Of a stretch of DNA of 26,337 nt, positions 15,607-22,434 are shown in pieces. This DNA comes from Candidatus Schekmanbacteria bacterium (lineage in GTDB: Bacteria > Schekmanbacteria > GWA2-38-11 > J061). The DNA lies in NCBI GenBank assembly GCA_003695725.1, contig RFHX01000203.1, forward strand, positions 1 through 26,337. The letters run 5' to 3'. The notes below the pieces were generated by a model. That model did not search any database. It had not been told where the DNA came from and worked only from the letters and a program-made list of their open reading frames with translations. Every line of letters begins with the position of its first letter. The stretch's first letter is position 1. The position numbers and the translations under genes are program-made.

Positions 15607-16287
15607 CTATTGCAGCAAAGAGATGCCTCCTACAATTATTGCAATTGCCCCAATTCCAATGCCTGTGTATTGTAGAATTCGCTTCCTCTTTTCCCAAGTA
15701 TCAGTAGAATGAAAAGAGTATTTTAATTCTACATCTTCCTCATTAACCTTGATTCCTGAGATATCGATTCTCAACATATGTTCTTCTTTTACAGAATATG
15801 GGAAGATTATATAGAATGCTGCTTTTTTTTCATCCTTCAAGATTACCTCATCATTCAATAAGAGATTGTCAACAAGGGTGCTTTCTATATCTCTAAAGCT
15901 TTTTTCTATGTCTTCTCTATATCTTGAAAGAAATACTGCTTTTATCCCTGCAGGGGTTACTTCAACTACATCATCTTTCTTTTTTTCTATGAGAAGTAGA
16001 AAAAGAGGATATTTATTCTTTCTCAATGTCTTGAGTTTTCGCTTTTCCTCTTTGCTAAGTTTTTTGTTTTTTTCAATATCTTTTATGAAAGATTTCATAT
16101 CCCATTTATAGAGTTTGAAATCGACAGATCCAACTTTGATAGATTCATAATCGCTTTCGGCTGTCCTTCCTTTGTTGTCCACCGGGGCAAGTGTTGTATA
16201 TTGATAGCGCGGCGCGCAGCTGCACAACTGTATCATCAGTATTGAGATAATTGAAATTTTAATGAAATTTGACTTTAATCCGAACAT
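15607..16287 (-). CDS. Uncharacterised lipoprotein
   Basis: I do not recognise this 226-residue protein. The N-terminus is a type II signal: a charged start, a hydrophobic run (about 9-21) and lipobox LCSC with Cys24 as the lipidation site. The middle is highly charged and rich in Lys and Glu, with a likely helical segment near 60-90 (KNKKLSKEEKRKLKTLRK). The C-terminus ends in a Gly/Ile-rich hydrophobic stretch (about 210-226) that could be a second membrane contact. Asp after the lipidated Cys, the inner-membrane retention signal in E. coli, is absent (Ala25), so an outer-membrane location is possible. It is divergent from the UPF0104 gene and convergent with the radical SAM gene. The function is unknown. 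Confidence 0.75.
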   Translation of the reverse strand: MFGLKSNFIKISIISILMIQLCSCAPRYQYTTLAPVDNKGRTAESDYESIKVGSVDFKLYKWDMKSFIKDIEKNKKLSKEEKRKLKTLRKNKYPLFLLLIEKKKDDVVEVTPAGIKAVFLSRYREDIEKSFRDIESTLVDNLLLNDEVILKDEKKAAFYIIFPYSVKEEHMLRIDISGIKVNEEDVELKYSFHSTDTWEKRKRILQYTGIGIGAIAIIVGGISLLQ

Positions 16288-16309
16288 ATCATTTTATTTG
16301 CAATTTTTT

Positions 16310-16337
16310 TTGTTGTTTAGATAGGACACTGTATAGA
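16310..16337 (+). promoter_or_regulatory. Candidate promoter of UPF0104 gene
   Basis: TATAGA at 16332-16337 is preceded at 16 bases by TTGTTG (16310-16315), which matches TTGACA at 3 of 6 positions. The predicted leader to the ATG at 16383 is about 40 bases. The match is only moderate and the region is AT-rich. Confidence 0.35.
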
Positions 16338-16382
16338 ATAAGAAAAAACAGGTCAAGTTTTTCTACACAAGAGTGTTGATGA

Positions 16383-17357
16383 ATGGCTAAAGAGAAAAAA
16401 TTTAGAAAAAGAGTAACCTTTTCCATAATCTTGTCTGCAGCGGTCTTTGCAGGATTGAGCTTATATGGAGAATTGCCGCAGCTCAAAAAATCTATCCTCA
16501 ACTTTTCTTGGAAATATATACCTGTAATTATGGTGATGGTATTTCTAAATTACATAATAAGGTTTGTGAAGTGGGATTACTATTTGAAAGTAATCAATAT
16601 TAAGACATCAAAGAAGGACAGCTTTTCAATCTTTATGAGCGGTCTTCTTATGACAGTAAGCCCGGGAAAATTCGGTGAAGTCCTTAAATCGTATCTTCTC
16701 AAAAAGATTTATTCGACTCAGATATCCAAATCGTCTCCTGTAATCCTTGCAGAAAGAGTTACTGACCTTCTTGCTTTTTGTTTACTGGCAAGCTTTGGGG
16801 CTTATTCATTCCATTATGGTGAAAATGTTGTTTTGATTGGAATTGTACTAATCATTTTGATTGTTTTGATAATTGGACAGGAGAGAATATTTGTTTCCAT
16901 ACTGGAGTATGCAAAGAAGTTTTCCCTTATTGAAAAATATTCGACAAAGATCGAAAATGCCTATGAAAGTGCCGCAAGTCTTCTATCAATCAAGAATATC
17001 TTTAAACCAACTGCAATAAGCATTCCTTCTTGGTTTTGTGAATGTGTAGCTTTTTACTTTATCCTTAACGGCCTTGGTTGTAATGTCAACCTTTTTAAAG
17101 CAACTTTTATTTATTCCATTTCTACAATAATTGGCGCTTTAAGCATGCTTCCGGGCGGGCTTGCCGTTATGGAAACGAGTATGACGGGGATGCTTGTCCT
17201 TGTAGGTGTTGATAAATCTTCTGCTGTAGCCGCTACAATATTGATAAGATGTTTTACTCTTTGGCTTGCTGTTATTACAGGAATGATATTCTTTTATTCG
17301 AATCATAGAAGGTTTGGAGACATTGATGATGCTATTTCGGAAAGCAGTACGGCTTAA
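16383..17357 (+). CDS. LPG-synthase-TM/UPF0104 flippase-like membrane protein
   Basis: This 324-residue inner-membrane protein has about seven to nine hydrophobic helices and the family signatures SGLLMTVSPGKFGEVLKSYLL (about 83-103) and SMLPGGLAVMETSM near 255-270. This is the membrane half of lysylphosphatidylglycerol synthetases (UPF0104/TIGR00374, AglD-like), which in MprF acts as a lipid flippase. There is no aminoacyl-transfer domain, so a transport or lipid-handling role is more likely than lipid aminoacylation. That is inference from the family. The start ATG has only a weak ribosome-binding site. It is divergent from the lipoprotein gene and convergent with the PgeF-like gene. Confidence 0.85.
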   Translation: MAKEKKFRKRVTFSIILSAAVFAGLSLYGELPQLKKSILNFSWKYIPVIMVMVFLNYIIRFVKWDYYLKVINIKTSKKDSFSIFMSGLLMTVSPGKFGEVLKSYLLKKIYSTQISKSSPVILAERVTDLLAFCLLASFGAYSFHYGENVVLIGIVLIILIVLIIGQERIFVSILEYAKKFSLIEKYSTKIENAYESAASLLSIKNIFKPTAISIPSWFCECVAFYFILNGLGCNVNLFKATFIYSISTIIGALSMLPGGLAVMETSMTGMLVLVGVDKSSAVAATILIRCFTLWLAVITGMIFFYSNHRRFGDIDDAISESSTA

Positions 17358-17410
17358 AAGGTTTTCTTTTTCAAGGTGTTTCTATTTATTTTTTTTAGAA
17401 TGCCAGAAAA

Positions 17411-18100
17411 CTATTTGATAAGCAGTATTGCTGCTTGTCTTCCTGAAGATTTCCCTTCTCTCCTATATGAATGGAATAAATCGCTTCGGCAGAAGGTGCA
17501 GAGATTTTTTATTTCGATATTCTTTTGCGGTATTCCTATATCCAGAAGCTGATAAAAGACAGCAGAAGATAGAGAGATAAAATATTTCCCATTTTTTTCA
17601 TTTAGAATTGTTTCATTATTGGCAAAAGTTTTTTTGAATTTTTGAAAAACTTCTTCTCCAACTTCATAACAACATATCCCGATTGACGGCCCTATTACTG
17701 CATAGACATCTACGGGTGAAATAGAGCATTCTTCCAACATCTTTTTTGCAGTTTTGCCTGCAATATTTATAACCGTACCTCTCCATCCTGAATGAATGAC
17801 GGCCCCTGCCCTTTTATTCTTGGCAGCTATTATAACAGGCACGCAATCTGCTGTTACAACTCCTGCCCCCATTCCTTCATTTAACAAAATGACAGCATCT
17901 GCTTCGGGAGGCTTGGGGTTATCTTTTATTCTTTCCCATTCTCTGCTGTTTCTCAGTGTTAGAATTTTGTCTGAATGAATCTGTTTTGGGAAAATTATGC
18001 TGTTAGAGTCAAAGCAATTATTTAGTGAAGATTTTTTTGTCAGGAAATAGTGTTCATATTTTCCGATTTTTGCTATTAAATCTGATTTGAGATATTCCAC
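17411..18100 (-). CDS. pgeF: PgeF/YfiH laccase-domain protein (peptidoglycan editing or purine phosphorylase)
   Basis: This 229-residue protein belongs to the multicopper-oxidase-like YfiH/PgeF family. Members have been described as purine nucleoside phosphorylase/adenosine deaminase-type enzymes, and in E. coli as removing wrongly incorporated L-Ser from peptidoglycan precursors. Zinc-site residues are visible: His103 in VIHSGWRGT, Cys143/Cys144 in GPSIGICCYEV, and a His in the C-terminal FHSYRREGKSSGRQ. The motif TADCVP is at 84-89. Length is typical. The start is GTG with GGAG seven bases upstream. It is a single gene, convergent with the UPF0104 gene and divergent from the cyclic-nucleotide-domain gene. 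I cannot choose between the two reported activities from sequence. Confidence 0.88.
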   Translation of the reverse strand: MEYLKSDLIAKIGKYEHYFLTKKSSLNNCFDSNSIIFPKQIHSDKILTLRNSREWERIKDNPKPPEADAVILLNEGMGAGVVTADCVPVIIAAKNKRAGAVIHSGWRGTVINIAGKTAKKMLEECSISPVDVYAVIGPSIGICCYEVGEEVFQKFKKTFANNETILNEKNGKYFISLSSAVFYQLLDIGIPQKNIEIKNLCTFCRSDLFHSYRREGKSSGRQAAILLIK

Positions 18101-18183
18101 CTCCCAACTCCATAAATATAGTAAAAATCTTTATTGAAATTTTCTTTTTTAGTTTAAATGAAAACAATATTTTTCAGAAGAAG

Positions 18184-18203
18184 AACTTTTCATCTCAAAA
18201 GTT
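18184..18203. promoter_or_regulatory. Perfect dyad upstream of promoter (operator candidate)
   Basis: AACTTTT at 18184-18190 and AAAAGTT at 18197-18203 form a perfect 7-bp inverted repeat separated by CATCTC. The geometry (two arms, 6-base centre) resembles binding sites of dimeric regulators. It ends two bases before the -35 of the promoter at 18206-18235, a position suited to an activator. It lacks a T-run, so it is not an obvious terminator. Confidence 0.45.
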
Positions 18204-18205
18204 GG

Positions 18206-18235
18206 TTGACTAGTTTGAAGGATAAAAGTTAATAT
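18206..18235 (+). promoter_or_regulatory. Promoter of the cyclic-nucleotide-domain/permease pair
   Basis: TTGACT (18206-18211), an 18-base spacer and TAATAT (18230-18235) form a good sigma-70-type promoter. The predicted start is about 18242. This gives a leader of about 19 bases containing the Shine-Dalgarno AAGGGA (18251-18256) before the ATG at 18261. Confidence 0.55.
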
Positions 18236-18260
18236 TTTTGTATCAATTTTAAGGGATGTT

Positions 18261-18722
18261 ATGAAAATTAAGGAAGACCTTTCAAAGATATCCATCTTTA
18301 AAAATCTTACAAAGAAAGAAATATCAGAGATTGAAGCAATAATGCACAAACGCTTTGTAAAAGATATGGAAGTCATTGCCCAAGCAGGGGAGCCTCCCCT
18401 TGCTATATATATCATAAAGTCAGGGCGAATAGACTATGTTGTAGGTAAAACAGGTGAAGAGGGAGAAATAGTTGAAAGTTACAAAGATGGAGATGTGGTA
18501 GGTGAAATTTGTATCTTTGACGATAACCCGCGACCTTCAACACTGATAGCACGCGGGGATTCAGAAATTTACGGAATATTTAAATATGATTTAGAAGAGG
18601 TTATGAGAAAAAATCCTAAACTTGGATATAAAATTCTTAAAAACTTGGGAGAGAAGTTAGCCAAAAGAATTCACGAGCTTACACTTCTTTTAAAGGAAAA
18701 AATTGATCGGACTTCAGACTAA
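18261..18722 (+). CDS. Stand-alone cyclic nucleotide-binding domain protein
   Basis: This 153-residue protein consists almost entirely of a cNMP-binding (CAP-type) domain. The beta-roll spans about 12-105. The phosphate-binding cassette is GEICIFDDNPRPST (81-94), with Glu82 and Arg91 where cyclic nucleotides are usually contacted. PRPST replaces the more usual PRAAT, so ligand choice is uncertain. The C-terminal helix is basic, and there is no helix-turn-helix, kinase or channel domain. It is therefore a sensor without its own output, which suggests a protein partner. Its stop overlaps the ATG of the permease (TAATG at 18720-18724), so the permease is the obvious candidate partner. The Shine-Dalgarno and promoter are well placed. 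Confidence 0.88.
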   Translation: MKIKEDLSKISIFKNLTKKEISEIEAIMHKRFVKDMEVIAQAGEPPLAIYIIKSGRIDYVVGKTGEEGEIVESYKDGDVVGEICIFDDNPRPSTLIARGDSEIYGIFKYDLEEVMRKNPKLGYKILKNLGEKLAKRIHELTLLLKEKIDRTSD

Positions 18723-19816
18723 TGGCTGAAAGAATTGTAATTCCTGCTAAATATCCTCAAAAGTATCTTACACGAGATATATCATTGATAATTGTTTTCT
18801 TTTTATTGGTTTTATTGGGCGCCTATTATTTGCGAAAGCCCCTTGCTTCTTTTTATGTAGCAGCTGTCATATCCTATATTATCCATCCAGTTGTCGATTT
18901 TATAGAGATGTTGGGTTTTAGAAGAATTGTAGCCGTAATCGTTGTTTTTGCCGTGTTAGGAGGAGGATTGATTATAGGAATCTCATCTTTGGGGCCTCTC
19001 TTTATCAAACAGGTCGATGATATCAAGATGAAGCTTCCTGAATATAAAGTCAAGATGCAGGAAATTGGCAAATCAATTGAAAAACGGCTTTATAAGATTC
19101 AATTCTATATTCGTGAAAAATTTCCATTCTTTGATAGTCTTCACATTGCAGAGAAAGTTATACCGACAGCGCTTTCTTATGTTAGTTCATCATTGCTTGA
19201 TATACCTGCCCTTTCAACCTTTTTTGGTATCATAACATTGGTTATTTTCGTTCCTTTTTTTTCATTCTTTCTTGTTCTTGAGAGTAGAACTTTGAAAAAA
19301 TATTTGGTCAGCATCGTGCCAAACCGCTATTTTGAGGTTTTTGTAAATTTGCTTTACAACATTAACAAACAGATAGAAACTTATCTCGGAGGAGTGATTA
19401 TTGAAGCCTTTATAGTCGGCTTTTTATCCACAGTTGGCTTATATTTTTTAGATGTGAATTTTTTCCTTTTCATAGGCATTGTTGTCGGAATAATCAATGT
19501 TGTCCCCTATCTTGGACCTTTGGTTGGCAGTCTCCTTGCAATAATAGTAACTCTTTTAGATAAAGGGTCATTTTCTGCTGTGCTTCAAGTGATAGTCCTT
19601 TTTATCATTATAAGACTCGTTGATGACCTTGTAATAATTCCACTTGTCATATCACGTGCAATGAAGACTCACCCTGTAATAGTATTGATGGCTATACTTG
19701 TAGGTGAATATTTTCTTGGAATCGTTGGAATGATTTTGGCTGTACCTTTCTATCAGATAGTTAAAATTATCCTTACAGAAATCAAAGGCATTGCCGCCCG
19801 CTATACCCTTGCATAG
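18722..19816 (+). CDS. AI-2E/PerM family transporter
   Basis: This 364-residue inner-membrane protein belongs to the AI-2E transporter (PerM/TqsA/YhhT) family. There are two to three N-terminal helices (about 17-90) and a soluble amphipathic segment (about 95-150). A C-terminal block of helices contains the family motif PYLGPLVGSLLAI (near 260-272) and ends with an ALPFY-like VPFYQI. Members export autoinducer-2, or in halophiles sodium; the substrate here is not known. Its ATG overlaps the stop of the preceding cyclic-nucleotide-domain gene by one base, so the two are translationally coupled. An intrinsic terminator overlaps its 3' end. Confidence 0.9.
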   Translation: MAERIVIPAKYPQKYLTRDISLIIVFFLLVLLGAYYLRKPLASFYVAAVISYIIHPVVDFIEMLGFRRIVAVIVVFAVLGGGLIIGISSLGPLFIKQVDDIKMKLPEYKVKMQEIGKSIEKRLYKIQFYIREKFPFFDSLHIAEKVIPTALSYVSSSLLDIPALSTFFGIITLVIFVPFFSFFLVLESRTLKKYLVSIVPNRYFEVFVNLLYNINKQIETYLGGVIIEAFIVGFLSTVGLYFLDVNFFLFIGIVVGIINVVPYLGPLVGSLLAIIVTLLDKGSFSAVLQVIVLFIIIRLVDDLVIIPLVISRAMKTHPVIVLMAILVGEYFLGIVGMILAVPFYQIVKIILTEIKGIAARYTLA

Positions 19817-19826
19817 GCGGTTTTTT
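19798..19826 (+). terminator. Intrinsic terminator after the permease gene
   Basis: CCGCTAT (19798-19804) pairs with ATAGGCGG (19813-19820) with one bulged G and an 8-base loop. Six T residues follow directly (19821-19826). It begins inside the permease gene and ends just before the convergent response regulator gene. On the minus strand there is no T-run, so it should work in the plus direction only. Confidence 0.65.
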
Positions 19827-19829
19827 GTT

Positions 19830-21224
19830 TTAATTTTTGTCGAGAATTTTCCTCAATGTGTTCCTGCTTATTCCAAGAATTTCTGCAGTGCGACTCTGAT
19901 TGTTTCCCGTTTTTTCCATTACTCTTTTAGCTACTGCCTTTTCAAATCTTTTTGAGAGATTTGAGAATATCTGTTCCCCATCTTCCTTCAAAAGGTTATC
20001 GACTGCCTCATTTACTGCATCTTCGAAAGTATAAGATTTACCTTGAACAGTTGTATCAAAGGAAGCTTTTATATCTTCGGCGCTCAAAAATTCATTTCTG
20101 CATTGCATCATTGCACGAAGCATAGTTGATTCAAGCTCCCTTACATTGCCGGGCCAATGATAAGAGGCCAATAAGTCTAACGCTTCCTTTGTTATGTATC
20201 TTATTCCTGAAGAAAGTTCATTTCTATATTTTTTAATGAAATGTTCAGCAAGCAAAGGAATATCCTCCTTCCTTTCACGCAAAGGAGGTAAATGCACAGG
20301 GAAAACATTTAATCTGTAAAAGAGGTCTTGTCTGAAAGTCTTTTTCTTTACTTCCTCTTCCAGATTTTTATTGGTTGCCGCAATAATTCTCACATCTACG
20401 TTTCTTGCTTTGCTTTCTCCAACTGGTTCGATTGTTTTTTCCTGAATTACTCTTAAAAGCTTTCCTTGCAGAGATAGATCCAATTCAGCGATTTCATCGA
20501 GGAATATAGTTCCTCCTTCAGCCGCCTGAAATTTTCCCGGCACTGTTTCATAAGCACCGCTGAAGGAACCTTTTTTGTGTCCAAAAAGTTCGCTTTCAAC
20601 CAATCCGCCTGGTATTGCGGCGCAGTTGACTTTTATAAATTGTTTTCCAACACGGGGGCTGTAGTAATGGATTGCCTTTGCTACGAGCTCTTTGCCTGTG
20701 CCGCTTTCACCGGTAATGAGTACAGTGGCATCACTTGATGAAACTCGTCCAATAAATTTAAAAATTTCGCGAATCTGTCTGCTTTTTCCAACAATCAAAT
20801 CGTCTGTGCTTTCACCGACGATTTCACTTTTCAGTTCATCAACGCGCAGTTTGAGGTCAACAAGACGCATTATCTTTTCAACACTGAACTTGATTTCTTC
20901 AAGGTCAAAGGGTTTTGAGATGTAATCATATGCCCCTTTTTTGATAGCTTCGATTGTATTTTCCATATTGTCTGTGGCTGTCATAATTATAAAATAGCAA
21001 TTGGGCCTTAATTCTTTTCCCCTTTGAAGTATCTGGAATCCTGAAATGTCAGGCATATTGATATCTATGAAGGCTACATCGAATTCTGTTTTTTCCAAGT
21101 ATGAAATAGCTTCAGCGCCTGTATTTGCAAGGATAGGTTCGTAACCTTCCTTTTCGCAAAACTTTCCCATTATACGCGTAAGATTTATTTCATCATCTAC
21201 TATTAAAATTTTTGGTTTGTTCAT
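19830..21224 (-). CDS. NtrC-family sigma-54-dependent response regulator
   Basis: This 464-residue transcription activator has three domains. The receiver (about 5-117) has Asp10/Asp11, phosphoacceptor Asp54, Thr82 and Lys104. The AAA+ domain has Walker A GESGTGKE at 172-179, sigma-54 contact loop GSFSGA at 219-224, Walker B FLDE at 241-244, and arginine finger candidates Arg298 and Arg304. The C-terminal Fis-type helix-turn-helix is at about 440-462 (RTAEILGISRNTLRKI). The loop is usually GAFTGA; here Ala and Thr are both Ser. I chose ATG 21224 because it opens the receiver directly and begins five bases after the kinase stop. A longer frame from 21263 would overlap the kinase gene. The partner is the upstream PAS kinase. 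Target promoters were not found. Confidence 0.94.
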   Translation of the reverse strand: MNKPKILIVDDEINLTRIMGKFCEKEGYEPILANTGAEAISYLEKTEFDVAFIDINMPDISGFQILQRGKELRPNCYFIIMTATDNMENTIEAIKKGAYDYISKPFDLEEIKFSVEKIMRLVDLKLRVDELKSEIVGESTDDLIVGKSRQIREIFKFIGRVSSSDATVLITGESGTGKELVAKAIHYYSPRVGKQFIKVNCAAIPGGLVESELFGHKKGSFSGAYETVPGKFQAAEGGTIFLDEIAELDLSLQGKLLRVIQEKTIEPVGESKARNVDVRIIAATNKNLEEEVKKKTFRQDLFYRLNVFPVHLPPLRERKEDIPLLAEHFIKKYRNELSSGIRYITKEALDLLASYHWPGNVRELESTMLRAMMQCRNEFLSAEDIKASFDTTVQGKSYTFEDAVNEAVDNLLKEDGEQIFSNLSKRFEKAVAKRVMEKTGNNQSRTAEILGISRNTLRKILDKN

Positions 21225-21229
21225 TGTGC

Positions 21230-22327
21230 TCAATCTTTTGCAAAGGGAAGCGTAATGCGGCAAATGCTCCCCGTTTCGTCTTCTCTATTTTTAAATTCTA
21301 TCATACCATTGTGTTTTGTTGCGATTTTTAATGATATTGCAAGCCCTAAACCGGTGCCTTCCTTCTTTGTCGTAAAGAAAGGTAGGAATATCTTGTCTTT
21401 TCTTTCTTCTGGTATTCCTTCTCCGCAATCGATTATTTCGATTGCCAGATAGCCATGATGTGCTGTTTTTGAATTTTTTGGAAACGCGATTCGCGTGTAT
21501 TTTGTGCGAGTAATGATTTCTCCTTGGAAGTCCTGCGATTCAGCGGCATTCTTTATTATATTTTGGAAGAGCTGTATTAACTCGTCTTCATTTCCTTCAA
21601 TTTCAGGCAAACTTGGGTCATATTCTCTTTTGAAGTTTATATTTCTGAATCTGTTGTCGAGAGAGAAAGTATTGAGCACTCTGTCGATGATTTTATGAAT
21701 ATTCAGCCTTTCAAAGGAGACAGACTTGTTGGACATAAATGTTGAAAGGTCTCCTGTCATACGATTAAGGCGTGAAACTTCCGATAAAATGATATTCAAA
21801 AATTCCATCGAATCTTCATTCAAACTTTCTACCTTCTTCAACATTTGTGCCGCACCTTTTATTGAGCCCAAAGGATTGCGGATTTCATGTATAAGTCTAT
21901 GTGAAAAAACTTCCATATTTTTAATTAATTCATTCTGTTCTTCTCTGCTTTCAATCTGTGCAATAGTTGAATTGTCTTTTAGAATTAAAATTAAGGACGC
22001 CTCTTGAAAAATGTTCCCTCTTTCTCCTATTGGAGATGCAGTAACCTCAATTGGAATAGGCGGTCTTCCCCACCGGTAGAGAGTTGATTTTGATTCTGAG
22101 CAAACACTGTTATTTTGCAGTGCTCTTTCAATGATATTCAAGATATGCTTATTTGCTGAAAAGAGCTCTTCACAGCTTTTTTCAACTATCATTTTTGAAG
22201 AAAGTCCCATTATCTCTTCAAACTGCTGATTTGCCAATAGGACCTTTAATTTTTTGTCAATCAAAGCAGTTGAAAAGGGAAGAAATGAAATAAACCTTTC
22301 AAGCGCTAAGCGGGGAATGTTCTTCAT
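21230..22327 (-). CDS. NtrB-like PAS-domain sensor histidine kinase
   Basis: This 365-residue kinase has no obvious membrane helix, so it is cytosolic like NtrB. A PAS domain spans about 12-120. The dimerisation/phosphoacceptor helix has LIHEIRNPLG with His147. The ATPase domain has N box NIIKNAAES (256-264), G1 DCGEGI (300-305), an F box-like FLPFFTTK and G2 GTGLGLAIS (325-333). All catalytic motifs are intact. It should phosphorylate the regulator encoded five bases downstream. The signal read by its PAS domain is unknown; nitrogen, redox or a C4-acid signal are all possible. An in-frame TAA directly precedes the ATG and fixes the start. The leader has an AGGAGG folded into a hairpin. Confidence 0.92.
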   Translation of the reverse strand: MKNIPRLALERFISFLPFSTALIDKKLKVLLANQQFEEIMGLSSKMIVEKSCEELFSANKHILNIIERALQNNSVCSESKSTLYRWGRPPIPIEVTASPIGERGNIFQEASLILILKDNSTIAQIESREEQNELIKNMEVFSHRLIHEIRNPLGSIKGAAQMLKKVESLNEDSMEFLNIILSEVSRLNRMTGDLSTFMSNKSVSFERLNIHKIIDRVLNTFSLDNRFRNINFKREYDPSLPEIEGNEDELIQLFQNIIKNAAESQDFQGEIITRTKYTRIAFPKNSKTAHHGYLAIEIIDCGEGIPEERKDKIFLPFFTTKKEGTGLGLAISLKIATKHNGMIEFKNREDETGSICRITLPFAKD

Positions 22328-22331
22328 TTAA

Positions 22332-22351
22332 GAGGACAGAATCCTCCTCTC
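22332..22351 (-). promoter_or_regulatory. Leader hairpin covering the AGGAGG of the kinase gene
   Basis: Six-base arms AGAGGA and TCCTCT (22351-22346 and 22337-22332 on minus) enclose an 8-base loop, immediately upstream of the kinase ATG at 22327. The only strong Shine-Dalgarno-like sequence is AGGAGG in and beside the first arm, about 15 bases from the ATG. The hairpin could hide it, or bring it closer to the start. Confidence 0.4.
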
Positions 22352-22402
22352 TAATTTGTTTTTTTATCGGTCTTCTTATATTTTATGAAATAACAGTTCG
22401 TT

Positions 22403-22434
22403 AAAAAAGCAATAATGTCTATACAGGCTTTTTT
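22403..22434 (-). terminator. Possible weak terminator after the aldolase gene
   Basis: AAAAAAGC (22403-22410) and GCTTTTTT (22427-22434) form an 8-bp inverted repeat with a 16-base loop. It overlaps the aldolase stop and ends in a T-run on either strand. The stem is nearly all A-T pairs, so termination would be weak. It separates the aldolase transcript from the kinase/regulator pair. Confidence 0.3.

Noticed and set aside
21225-21263. N-terminal extension of the response regulator
   Set aside because: It would overlap the kinase gene, and the receiver domain starts properly at the ATG at 21224, so the extension is an artefact of choosing the longest frame.
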